Origin: Casuarius casuarius
Lineage: Eukaryota; Chordata; Aves; Casuariiformes; Casuariidae
Assembly: GCA_003342895.1 (NCBI GenBank)
Contig: PTFA01000042.1
Location: 558,001-622,000 of the forward strand
Reading direction: 5' to 3'
Length of the DNA: 64,000 bases
Shown piece after piece: positions 29,099 through 39,040 of this stretch. The notes under the pieces are model-generated. The model was not told the origin of the DNA. It did not search any database and saw only the letters and a program-made list of their open reading frames with translations. Made by a program: the position numbers and the translations under genes. Position 1 is the first letter of the stretch. Every line of letters starts with the position of its first letter.

Positions 29099-29104
29099 TT
29101 TAAT
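29099..29104 (-). terminator. Candidate poly(A) signal of CLDN17 (ATTAAA)
   Basis: TTTAAT on the plus strand reads ATTAAA on the CLDN17 strand, about 45 nt after the stop codon. No AATAAA was seen on that strand in the next 700 nt; another ATTAAA lies at 28,363-28,368. The near signal would give an unusually short 3' UTR, so the distal one may be used instead. Confidence 0.3.
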
Positions 29105-29148
29105 TAGGCATGAAAGTCAGTCAGTACATAACATGCTAAGCAGAAAGA

Positions 29149-29817
29149 TCACACGTAGGCCTGCATGCCTAGGGATTTCCCTCTTGCAAAGTCACGTTTG
29201 TGCCATCTGTGATGGGAAGGTGATGGATAGCTGGATTTTTGGGATGTATCGGCCAAGCACCAGAAGCTACAATACATCGTTCCTGCAGTGATAAGAAGTG
29301 CAGAGCTCACCCAGCCTACGTAGAGAGCAGCTCCTAGTTCTCGCTTCAGTGGCACGGGGACGTTCGGATCGTAGAAGTCACGTATGATGCTACCACCAGT
29401 CCAGGACACCGGGATCAGAACAAGGACGCCCGTCAGGAGAAAAGAGATTCCAGCTGCCAGCATGAAGACACTGACACTCTGGGGATCCTCCTTGGTTCGG
29501 TGAGTGTACTTCACACCAGCAATGCCCATCAAAAAGGCAATGATCGACAGTCCCATGGCAATGCACATGAGGGCTCTGAACACCTCCAAGGACAGGGAAA
29601 GAGCCAAGAGGGAGTCATAGAATTTGCACTGCAGCCTGATCCCGAGCTGACTGATGCAGTCCATCCATAGTCCTTCCCAAATGGTCTCGAACACTACAAT
29701 GTTGCCCTCAATGAAGGCAGAAACTCTCCACTGTGGCATAACTGTGGCTGCCAAAGTCCCAACCATGCCCACACCGCCGAATATTAGGCCAGTGATTTGT
29801 AATGCACAGCAAGACAT
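29149..29817 (-). CDS. CLDN17: Claudin-17, tight-junction protein
   Basis: Complete single-exon reading frame of 222 residues, close to the usual claudin-17 length. TM1 is about residues 7-27, TM2 81-101, TM3 117-137 and TM4 162-184. ECL1 carries the claudin signature W30, G49-L50-W51, C54 and C64; ECL2 has IIRDFY at 144-149. The tail ends in AYV, a PDZ ligand for ZO scaffolds, and C183 and C187 are possible palmitoylation sites. It is assigned to CLDN17 over CLDN8 from RLQCKFYDSLLAL in ECL1, from ELGAAL before TM4 and from its position downstream of CLDN8. Claudin-17 forms paracellular anion pores, and K65, known to matter for this in the human protein, is present. Compared with human as I recall it, ECL1 positions 45, 56 and 59 are T, S and G rather than arginine. 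The start has A at -3. The frame is intact with no ambiguous bases. Confidence 0.92.
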   Translation of the reverse strand: MSCCALQITGLIFGGVGMVGTLAATVMPQWRVSAFIEGNIVVFETIWEGLWMDCISQLGIRLQCKFYDSLLALSLSLEVFRALMCIAMGLSIIAFLMGIAGVKYTHRTKEDPQSVSVFMLAAGISFLLTGVLVLIPVSWTGGSIIRDFYDPNVPVPLKRELGAALYVGWVSSALLITAGTMYCSFWCLADTSQKSSYPSPSHHRWHKRDFARGKSLGMQAYV

Positions 29818-29925
29818 GCTTCTTCTGAAAGAGGAGCCTCAAAAGAGGTGGCCTAGGAAGTCTTCCAAAATCAGTTTTTGCTAATAGTAATATAAAACAT
29901 TAGAGTGAATGCTTTGTCTAGTAGA
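29818..29925 (-). other. CLDN17: Probable CLDN17 5' UTR
   Basis: Region between the CLDN17 start codon and the start site predicted from the TATA-like box at 29,951-29,960. No upstream in-frame coding extension is evident. An uninterrupted 5' UTR would match a single-exon gene; an upstream exon cannot be excluded. Confidence 0.35.
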
Positions 29926-29950
29926 TTCCTCATATGGCAAGTTGTTGGGT

Positions 29951-29960
29951 TCTTTTAAAG
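29951..29960 (-). promoter_or_regulatory. TATA-like box upstream of CLDN17
   Basis: On the CLDN17 strand this reads CTTTAAAAGA, about 135 nt upstream of the ATG. Normal spacing would put the transcription start near 29,925 with a 5' UTR of about 110 nt. The word is a weak TATA variant in AT-rich DNA, so this is a candidate only. Confidence 0.35.
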
Positions 29961-32900
29961 GCAGCTCCAGTCAGAAGTTCAGACAGGTGGAAATCCACTT
30001 CTATGTGGCTAGGACTTGCTATTTATTTGGTTTGATATCCTCTGTGACTACAGTGCTTACCCATCAAGCCTAACAAGCTTCCAGCCAATGGGAAACTAGG
30101 GAGGGATGTGTCACAGTTGATTTCACTGCTTCTCATATTGTGTCTGTAATGATGCTATAATTAAATAAGTGTCAGGGATTCAATTGTAGGCACCTAATTG
30201 CAGATCTAATCATTTCTTAACTGCAGCTATGTTGAAATTTAGTACAGAAAATCTAAACTTCTGTCTGGAAAAAAAGGATGTAAACTAAGTCATTATAGTT
30301 GTTAGGACAAAAGCTAAACTTGGACTTGCAGTGGCGCTTACCATCTAAATGCTATAGCCTAGAGAAAACATGTCATTTTTTTAAATCAAACTAGGAGGTA
30401 CTCAGTGTAGTTCTTTAATGTAGATTCCTCATTTTGATCAAATATGAAAGTATAATCACGATACTAGACAGGTACAGGAAAGTCAAGTATTCCAATCAAC
30501 ATCAAAGCTTTACTCTACTAGCTGCATAATTCACAAGGATGGCAAAGAAAATAGTTGGCAAAGTTTCACAGCTTCTTCTTTTGAATACAGAATTAAAGTC
30601 ATTGTTAGGCAATAATCCTCTATGAGATGGTCTTCCTATTAGAAAGATAGCATTGTTACTATGTTCCATTCAAATAATTTTTTCAAGGTAATATTAGGAA
30701 GGGTTTGGGGAAATCATCCAATTACAAAATGATGAGGCTTTTTTCAGTGTTCAGTGTACCTTGAAATAAGTCAGAGATCCCTCCCATAAACATGGATCTT
30801 GGCCTGCACAGAGAACTACAAGCCTAGACAAAAATCACACGCCAAAGACTGATTTGCCTTGGGCAAGTTAGGAAGAACTGCTGCATTTTTTTTTTTTTTT
30901 TTACTTTCTTCTTCCTACTTTGAGATAATACTATATGATGAAGACTCACAGGCGTTGTTAAAAGTGGTGTGTTTCTGGTTACCACAACTCTTTGATCTAT
31001 AGGACTGGCAAAAACAATGATGTGTGGCCCACTGAAGACAATGAAGGCCCCTAGAAGTGCTAGTCCAGGAATGGCATACTCTTAGACTGACTGTGGGTTG
31101 TTGTGTTGTGGGCTGTGTGTGTTTGGAGAAATCAGATGTTGCATTTGATTATATTAATTTATTTGCAGCCTTAGGTGCTGTATAACATACTGAAAGAGAA
31201 AGCTAAAACCCATGGGAAAAATGAATTGCCCATATAGACCATTCACAGCCTGCAAAATCTTGCCCTTCCTACAGTCACTAAGGGCAAGGAAGGAGTATCA
31301 AATAATGTGAGTTATATAATATAATGCTATGAGTCCATGTGGAAAATCCTCCCAAGAGCTTTGGACAATTCATTTTTGCCTTCAAGTCCCCCAGCAGGAA
31401 TCTCAGGGAGAGGAAGGAGAGGCTCCTTAGCTAAGGTATGAAATGTAACCCTTAGAAACTAAATGTGCTATCAAATTTGTTCTTGTGGAGACATGAGTAT
31501 TGCATCACACTTCTGCAGACATGGAAGTACCTTAACCTTTTAAGGCACTTTGTTCAGTCCCACAAAGGAGGATGTGGCAGAGATAAACTCAGGAGTCATA
31601 GATGACTCCGAGTCTAAAGCAAACTCCTTTCGCTGGCAGGAGCTTGCTCTCTTAGAAGCAGACTGTCTGCACACAAGACCTGTGCTATTTAACTTGAGTC
31701 CCAGTCTCCATTCTGCTTATTGGACTTTTTAATTTTTTTACAAAATTATCAAAAACTCTAAAACATGGTCTTTTCTGATTTGTTATTTTAATAACAAATT
31801 AAAAAAAAAATCAGAATCAGTCTAAGAATATTTTTAAAAAACCAACATTTAATGGAAAAAAACTCTCAAAACTAGCATTGCAAAGCCATTTTTTTCCAAC
31901 AGAAAAAGTCTTTGTGCAACATCTTCAGCCAACTCTTGAATGTGTACACTGGAAAGCAGACCATGCCTAATGCCCTGAATCTGTTTATCTGACTGCCTTA
32001 CCTAGCGGGATTGCTCTGAAATCATTTTTTCATTATATGACTCTGGGACGGTCAGACATTGAGGTCATGCATAAAATTACACTCTGTGGCAGCCAGGGCA
32101 TGGTTTGTAGAGAAGATAAACTGCTCCCACAGATACTATAAAAATGCATCACCTGCTGGTGGTGTAGCTATACCTCCAGAGAGTGCTAAATGGTTGAATT
32201 TTTTTTTTTTTGATCTTTAATTGCAAGTAGTACCTACAGCGAGTGACATGAGGATGTATGTGTTTGACAGGAACACCAGGGCCTCACTGTCACATGTACA
32301 GTGTGGTGGTATGATGGTTCTCATTCTTGAAACCTGAAAGGAAGGAAGCAGGAAAGGAAAATCAATAAATGGCGGTCTTGAAGATAGAGTTCTCCACCTT
32401 TGGGAACTGAAAATGAGCTATGGGAAACAGGCTGAAAAAAATCAGAAACACTAACTAAATCTCAGAAACTCATGAGAACTGGGAAACCTCTTCATCGACC
32501 TGCTAACTGCCAGGGAGGCCCTGGCTTTGCTAATCACGGAAAGGTTTCTATTTTGTAGAAAAGCCCCATGTCTGAATAATATCTTTGCATGCCCTGCATG
32601 CTCCCCCCATGGGGGAACCTCCCCCAGGGGCTGGGTTGTATCTCCATTTCCAGGCTCATTCCACCTCTAAGAAAGAAATGCTTAGTTGGCTGAGTTGCTT
32701 CAAAATCTCTCTGAACACCAGACAGTGCTTTAAGTAGAAGTAAATTCTAAAAAATATTTACATGATGGACAAGAAAGATTCAATGGCTTTAGAGCCAACT
32801 GAGCAGAAATGAAAGGAAAACCCCATTTGTGCCTGTCTAGACTTTAGAAGTCTTCTCACTCAGCTGTTGGGAAGCTTACCTGCCTCGTGACTAGAACATC

Positions 32901-33800
32901 CGTTCGTATGCAAACGCTCTCCCCAAGAAGATTTGCCTTCAAAGAAGAAAATAGACAGCTGAGGAAGCATATAGCCTTTATGTCAGTCTTTCTGTGGATC
33001 TATGTTCAGATTTAAATCTTCCCTTCACTTCAAATGAGGAAGTTCTTTTGAAACTTTTCCTGGAGGAGTATTCCCTGCCTAGCTTTTAAAATGTTGATGC
33101 TCCTTGAAAAGGAGGAAGTGGAACATCTTCAGTCCAGGTGATAAACAGATCACATCAATGAATCCCAGGACTTAATTAATTATAGACATCAATCATGTAT
33201 GCACTTCATTGCCTCCTAGAAAACAGGATTCATTCCTGTTTCTATGCCTTCTCTATACATTGAATCTTACAGGTCTTAGACATGCACACACCCCTATATA
33301 TAGATAAATATACTTTAGATAAAGCTGTAGATAAGAATAATGCACATAGTTCATTATGAGCTCCTGTCAAGAATGAATAGGTTGGTTATGTTAGAGGCTA
33401 ATGAGGGAAATTGGAGGTTCAGGAGCATTTTGGGGACAAGCAGATACACAGGTTTATCAAAGGCCCATTTTAGATTAATGTCTATTATGAGTTACAGTTA
33501 AGTTGCTTAACCTCCCCGAGGCTGTAGTTACCTCACAAGCCTGCAAAACTGTCTAACAGCAGCCGTGGTTCCTGGTAATGGGGAGCCTGGCATGCTGTGG
33601 TTCTGCAGCCCCTCGGCATCGTGTCGCCTTGGGCAGAGATGCTGGCTGAAGCCACGCAGACTTAAATCATCGTCTACATGCAAAATTTGCATTAAGTGTA
33701 TGGCAAATAGGGTTAGGTCAGGCCATCTGTTTTTGAAGGACATGGCAAGAGTGACTCCATGCTTGTGGCTGCAACAAGACAATTCATTATGTGTTGGAGT

Positions 33801-33902
33801 GATCACTTCACTGTTTTCATCTATTTGTTAATCACTGCTGATCACATGTTGATCACATGATCATGTTGATCACTGTTTTCAACTATTTGCAGGGGTTGAT
33901 CA
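33801..33902. repeat. TGATCA-rich local duplication
   Basis: CACTGTTTTCATCTATTTG (about 33,809-33,827) recurs as CACTGTTTTCAACTATTTG (33,871-33,889). Between and around the copies TGATCA or GATCAC occurs repeatedly, including the palindrome ATGATCAT. It looks like a small degenerate tandem duplication with about a 62-bp period. Confidence 0.75.
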
Positions 33903-34250
33903 ATGAAGCCATACACAAGCTAACAGTTCCATTACTTTCTATGCAACTTTGATGATTGACTATTTTGAGCCTATTGGCTAAGCAAAAGGTTATTTTGATT
34001 CTGTTTTGATTAAGAAAAGATAGATTGAAGCCTATCAATGCTTTTTCCTTTGTTCTAACTTTAGTGTTGCTGCCTGCACTCATGCTAAAAGATGAAGCCA
34101 CATCTCTTTCCCCCCTCCCTTTGAGGGTGGCACATTTTGGAGTGAGAGGAACATCTGTTCAGCTTAGTTTAAAGAAGTATTTCTCCCAGACACATAGCAG
34201 ATAGTGAGTTTGGGGTGCTGACCTCTAATTCTGGCTTTGAGACAACCAAT

Positions 34251-34286
34251 GACAGACTTTAAAAGAACAGACAGACTTTAAAAGAA
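34251..34286. repeat. 17-bp perfect tandem duplication
   Basis: GACAGACTTTAAAAGAA occurs at 34,251-34,267 and again at 34,270-34,286, a 19-bp period with two copies. Likely replication slippage. Confidence 0.85.
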
Positions 34287-34455
34287 ATGATACTTGGTTT
34301 TAGTCTTCTTCCTCAGGAAGCCTGAAGTTCATAGCCTGCCAAAACTCCCAAAGTCTTAATGATATTCCATGTCTGAAGAAGTCTGACTTCTGGACAATCT
34401 GTGAATGAACTTGATTTGAGTGTAATAAAATCCTTCAGTAATAAAATATTAAATA

Positions 34456-34489
34456 CTCCTTTGAGTATTTAATCTCCTTTGAGTATTTA
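34456..34489. repeat. 16-bp tandem duplication
   Basis: CTCCTTTGAGTATTTA at 34,456-34,471 is repeated at 34,474-34,489 (18-bp period, two copies). Likely replication slippage. Confidence 0.85.
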
Positions 34490-36419
34490 TTCCATCTAAA
34501 CTGCTTCAGACTTTTACAAGGTATTTGTCACCTTTGTAGCTATGTACAGGGAGCAGCCATCCTGATGGAAATAGAATATGCCAGAAAATACGCTATCTCA
34601 CTTTACTGTTTAACAACAGGACCTCAAAGGATTCCTCTAGAAAGCCTAGAAATTTGGGGGGCATCTCAGTTTGCAGCTCATATTAAGCCATTGAAAGTGT
34701 AACAGTGACAAATTCCCAAGGCAGTATTGACTGTTTTTGTAAGGGTTAGCAGCAGTGTACATAGTTAGGCTATTACTGCATGAAGCACAGTGGAACTCCT
34801 TTATTTAAATGATTTACTGTGATAGAATAAAAGAGAAGAAGAAGGACATCACGGCAGTGATGGTCTAAGGATGGATGAGAGGCAAGGTTCATAGAAAGAG
34901 ATAATAGCTTTTATTAGACTACCTGATACAGTTAGAAAGAAGCTCTCGGGCTCAGAATCTGAAGAAAGATTGCTTTCAGAGCACAACATAATAGTACATC
35001 CTTAAACTAGCTTTCCAGTAATAAAGCAGCTCAGCACACTAAACAAGCAGATCTCAAACTTTTAAGAACAGCGTTTTCTTCTTCATCTTTCTCAGTCCAA
35101 ATCTGGGATCCTCCCTGTCCAGTCTTGTCTTGTATAAATATAACCCTCACTTTCTGCCCTTTACCAGTCCCCACCTCCTGAATGTAACTAGCCACACTGT
35201 TAATTTCCACCCTCCAAATTAAAATGTAGCAGTACAAGCTCTGACCCCAGCCTTGCCAGCCCAATTAACCCCCAAACCCGATATCTCAGCCCTCAGCAGG
35301 GTCATCCTCTACCCCATGTTCTCCTCTTGCTCTCTCTACCCAAATCCTTTCCCAAAACTCCATCCTTCTAGCCAGGATGTTCCCATTCCTCCCCCACCCC
35401 TGCTTAAGATTCCCATGGGATTCACCCCTTCCCAGGGCATCCCAGCTAAGTTTCCCCAGCCAGCAAGCTGGAGGTTCCTGAGGAAGGAGCAGCACAGCCC
35501 CTTCCCATTGGGCCTGCATAATTGGCACTGTTCATTCCCGCTTTAGCTCAGTCCCCTGCAAACAGAGGGAGAGGAGGGGATGAGGAGGAGAAGCAAGCCC
35601 TGCCCAGCAAACCAGCTGTTCCTGCAGTCATACAAAAGATCCCTTCCTGGAAGCCATAAATCACTTTGAATTTGTGCTGGCATGGAGGCGAAAGCAGGGG
35701 TATTTTGCAGGAAGCAATTAATTCTTGCCGCATGTTCTCAGAATGCTCTCTCCGACATCGTGAATTGCAGCAGGGCCAAGGATGCACCGCTGTCACCATG
35801 ATTTTGTGCACTGATGCATGTTCCTGGGGCTGGTGTGTCCCTTTTTTCCCAGTGACAGCCCACCTCTTGCAGAGGCACAAATGCTTCACCAGTCTGGGCA
35901 CACTGCTTCCACCCAGGGACAATCCAGTGCTGTCCCAAATCGCAGTGCACTATGTACTCAGTCAAAACATGAGCATCTTTGTCCATGGTCAAGCTGTGGC
36001 TGCTTTCACTCCAGCTCTGAAATGTCCACAGGCTTTGCAGTTTAGCATAAAGTACGATGCTTTAGGAGAAGGAAGAGGAATGTCTAGTAACTGTTACTAC
36101 CGTTATGTATTGAGAGTTTAGAGGCTGCAAGTTCAGGCAGGGAGAGGAAAAAAGACGGAAAAGAGGAATCAGGCGATTTGAAAAAGGCAGCTGGGAATGT
36201 TGCTGCATTTGCAGCAACACTTAAAAGCAACTACAAAATGGAGCAGGAGAAGGCCTCAGCAAATCTGATGATAACTTTATAGCTTTATGCAAGAACAGGA
36301 TTCACATTGTGGAGTGGAGTGTTACTGCACTGTCCAGTATGGCAGAAAATGGTATGTGAACGGTAACGAACAACAACTCTTCTGTTCCTGATCACATTCT
36401 CCTCTATTAATTAGGCTGA

Positions 36420-38170
36420 ACTGCTTAGGGACTTGAATGTGGATGTAGTGTCTGGAAATGTGAATCCCCCAGAGAAGGAGGAGAGAGGCTTGTAGGAGAA
36501 ACATTCAAATTTAACTGGATGAATAACTCCGCAGAGAAGGTATTTGGTAAAATGAAAGAATAGAAAAGGCAGCTGACCAGCAAAGAAACTATATCTGAGA
36601 GGTCAAGAAGTGTAAGGGAAAAATGAGTCAATAAAAGTCAGTTCAGGTTAGGCTGTTCAAAAAGTAAGATAATAAAAGATGCTACAGACACACAAGTAAA
36701 ATAGAACAGCAAGGGAAGAGGAGTGCTGGGCAGTGAGTATGAGTCTAAGAAAGGTAGTTAGCCCTCATTCTTCTTTTTTGAATTTAAATCACAACAAGAA
36801 TATAGAAGGAGGAGTGTAAGACAGAATTACTGCCCAAGATAGATAGACAAAAATTCTCAAAGTCTTCATGAGCACAAACTGAAGAAAGAAGGTAATTTCC
36901 TCAGAGGGAAATTCAGCACATGCAATTACAAATCTGGTAGTAAGGACTGTTAGTACATGTGTCAAACCAGGAGTAGTACCATATGCCTGGAGAACAGTGA
37001 ATCTAAGGGAATGGTGGGGAGAGGTGGAAAGTACTGTGTACAACTAGAAATACATTAGTCAGAATTCAATAGTAAGAGGATTTAAAACCAGTTATGAAGA
37101 AAAGAATAATTAAATACCTGGAAGTAAATGGAAAATTAGAAAAAAAGGCAGGAGGAACTAAACAAAAATAGATTCAGTTTTGTTTGATAACGTTTTCCAG
37201 AAAAGAGAAGTTGAGCAAGTCTAATGCATTTGGACCTTATCAAAGCATCTGACATAGCAATGGGAAATTATCAGTGACAACAAAAAAAAATGTGATGTGG
37301 ATACAGAATCTATGGATGAGTAAAGCAACAGAAGACAATACTGGAAGGATAAACTATCAGGCTCCTATTTCTGGGTGTTCCTTTCTGCTGCTGGTGGAAC
37401 CAAGGATTTCTCTTGGGTCTCATCTTACTTGTCTCAGGGATTTGGCATTAATGGAAGAACTGCACCCGGAAATTTGCATTAGACACCCAGTTGGTCAATG
37501 CACTGTCAGCATAGAGGAGGTTAAGAATACAGAACAGGAAGGCTGGTGACCTCGAGGCCCAGAATAATAGAAATGCAATGTGTTTGATGTATTCAAGTGA
37601 GATATTTGCTTGTTTTCCTGAATCATCTACCCCATGCTGTGATAACCTGCAGTAAGTGTATCCACTGTGCTTGGCAGTGGTGAGCCTTCATCAGGGACTT
37701 TTTTTCCTGTTTTGAGCATCAAGCTTCAAGAAAGAGGTAGGGCAGCCAAAGACAGCCAGAGGAGATAAATGCGGAGAGGCTAACAAACATGCCAGTGAGG
37801 AAAAAATGAGAGAAGATTAGTCTAAGCAAGAAAAGTTCAAGAGGTTAGATGGCTACAGTCCTGAAAAATGGAAAAGATGGCTGCTTTAAAGGAAGGCAGC
37901 AATCTGTTTTCTATGCCTACTGCAATGGAAGAAAGAATAATGAAGCAGCCTTGCACTGCAGTGGGGACATTTAGTTTAAGATTCAAGAAAACCTTTTTTA
38001 ATGAAAATTTTAATTGAGCACTGGGATAGATTGCTAAGGACACTGTAGAAGAGCCCTCTCTAGAAGATATATTGAACAAACATCTCTCAGGAACAATTTT
38101 TTATTTCTGTGCTGGAGCAAAGCAATAGGCTGGGTAGTGTCTCTCATGTTTTCTGGAGTGAGCTGCACTT
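36420..38170 (+). mobile_element. Decayed CR1/L2/L3-clade LINE, RT to 3' end
   Basis: Plus-strand relic with several reverse-transcriptase landmarks in the right order. From 36,913 an open stretch reads AITNLVVRTVSTCVKPGVVP followed by a conserved W-R at 36,988-36,993, matching the block before the catalytic domain. At 37,227-37,253 it reads HLDLIKASD, a decayed form of YLDFSKAFD, one frame over. Around 37,670-37,700 CAGTGGTGAGCCTTCATC matches the usual GTGGTGAGGCCTCATCTGG. At 38,016-38,060 comes the C-terminal block with HWDRL and ESPSLE-like remnants. A degenerate GGCTGG/GATGACC-like 3' end follows near 38,110-38,170. The left limit is uncertain; recognition is firm only from about 36,880. 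Many stops and frameshifts show it is long dead. Confidence 0.78.
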
Positions 38171-38974
38171 ACACGACCTTCTCCTCCTATTTGTACTCTT
38201 CAGCCCTACAAGCACCACCTTCTACTAGTGAAAGTAACTGATGCTGTTGATGGGGCTCTCAGCTGCGCCCAGGAAACTAGTTTGGCTAGTCAGCCTCCTT
38301 TAAAATTCTCAAGCGACACATATTTAGGACTGCCATGGCCTTTAAGCATCAGGTCCTTGCTGAGGTGCGGCACAAAAGTATCACGGCCACCAGCTCCCCA
38401 AAGCAGTGGGGCTTAGAGGACCGGGGCTGGCAAAGCAGCAAGGGGCCTGGTTCGTGCTAGAGCCATAGTTAAAGCACAAGGGCTGGAAGGGTCCCAGACT
38501 GCCACAGGGAGGCAGGAGCTGGTCCAGTGGCTCTAACCCACCCCACCAGGCATGACTGGTGTCGTGGGGGATATGTCTGTGTCAGGACTGTAGTTACTGC
38601 CCGGGGCCTTCACAGAGCTGGAGTTACCCAGCACTGCCCTTCCTCCAGCTCAACGGGAAGAGAGCACTGCGCATCGTGCCTCACGCTCAGAAGTCCACTC
38701 TGTATCTGCTAGGTGGTGAAGGAGTGGCCTTTGGTGGAGGTCTCACATCCCAGACCAGCCTGCTGCTTTGTAAAGCACAAAGATACCCTGAGGACAGGAG
38801 GCTGGAAGTGGGGAGGGTACCCCAAAGCATCTCTGGTCACTGGTCCTGGTCCCCTGCTCCTTCCCAGGCACCTGCCACCAGCCCTGTCAGAGGCAGTGTG
38901 TAGATCTCCATGCACGCAGATCTCCGTACATCTCTGTGTGGACGCAGTAAGGCCTTACATTTCATTAATGAGCC
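38171..38974. other. GC-rich intergenic block
   Basis: This block is clearly GC-richer than the flanking kilobases and has overlapping open frames up to 114 codons on both strands, without domain similarity or a codon pattern I would trust. It contains a perfect 12-bp palindrome, GTAAGGCCTTAC, at 38,947-38,958. It could be an unrecognised repeat inserted between two LINE pieces or a regulatory island. Confidence 0.4.
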
Positions 38975-39040
38975 TTACTGGCTGTGAGACCCGAGATTAG
39001 ATGGCCTCTTCCAGTCTCGCCCTGCTCCATTTTCTGTTAT
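38975..39040 (+). mobile_element. CR1-like LINE 3' terminal fragment
   Basis: AGATGGCCTCTTCCAGTC, followed by a short pyrimidine-rich tail ending in CTGTTATTCAT, matches the characteristic GATGACCTC...CCCTTCCAACCC-type 3' terminus of CR1-family LINEs in sense orientation. Only about 60 bp are recognisable, so it is a short, 5'-truncated relic. Confidence 0.5.

Larger units (their letters stand above)
29961..36420. other. Intergenic between CLDN17 and LINE relic
   Basis: No gene recognised. It contains homopolymer T runs at 30,886-30,902 and 32,199-32,211, local duplications at 33,801-33,902, 34,251-34,286 and 34,456-34,489 (listed separately), and a pyrimidine-rich plus strand from about 35,080 to 35,460 with no coding similarity. 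A 151-codon open frame at 35,666-36,121 (plus) shows no known domain. Enhancers for CLDN17 or CLDN8 could lie here, but nothing in the sequence identifies them. Confidence 0.5.

Noticed and set aside
29891..29898. TATAAAAC on the plus strand near CLDN17
   Set aside because: It points away from CLDN17 and no plus-strand gene follows, so it is probably a chance word in AT-rich DNA.
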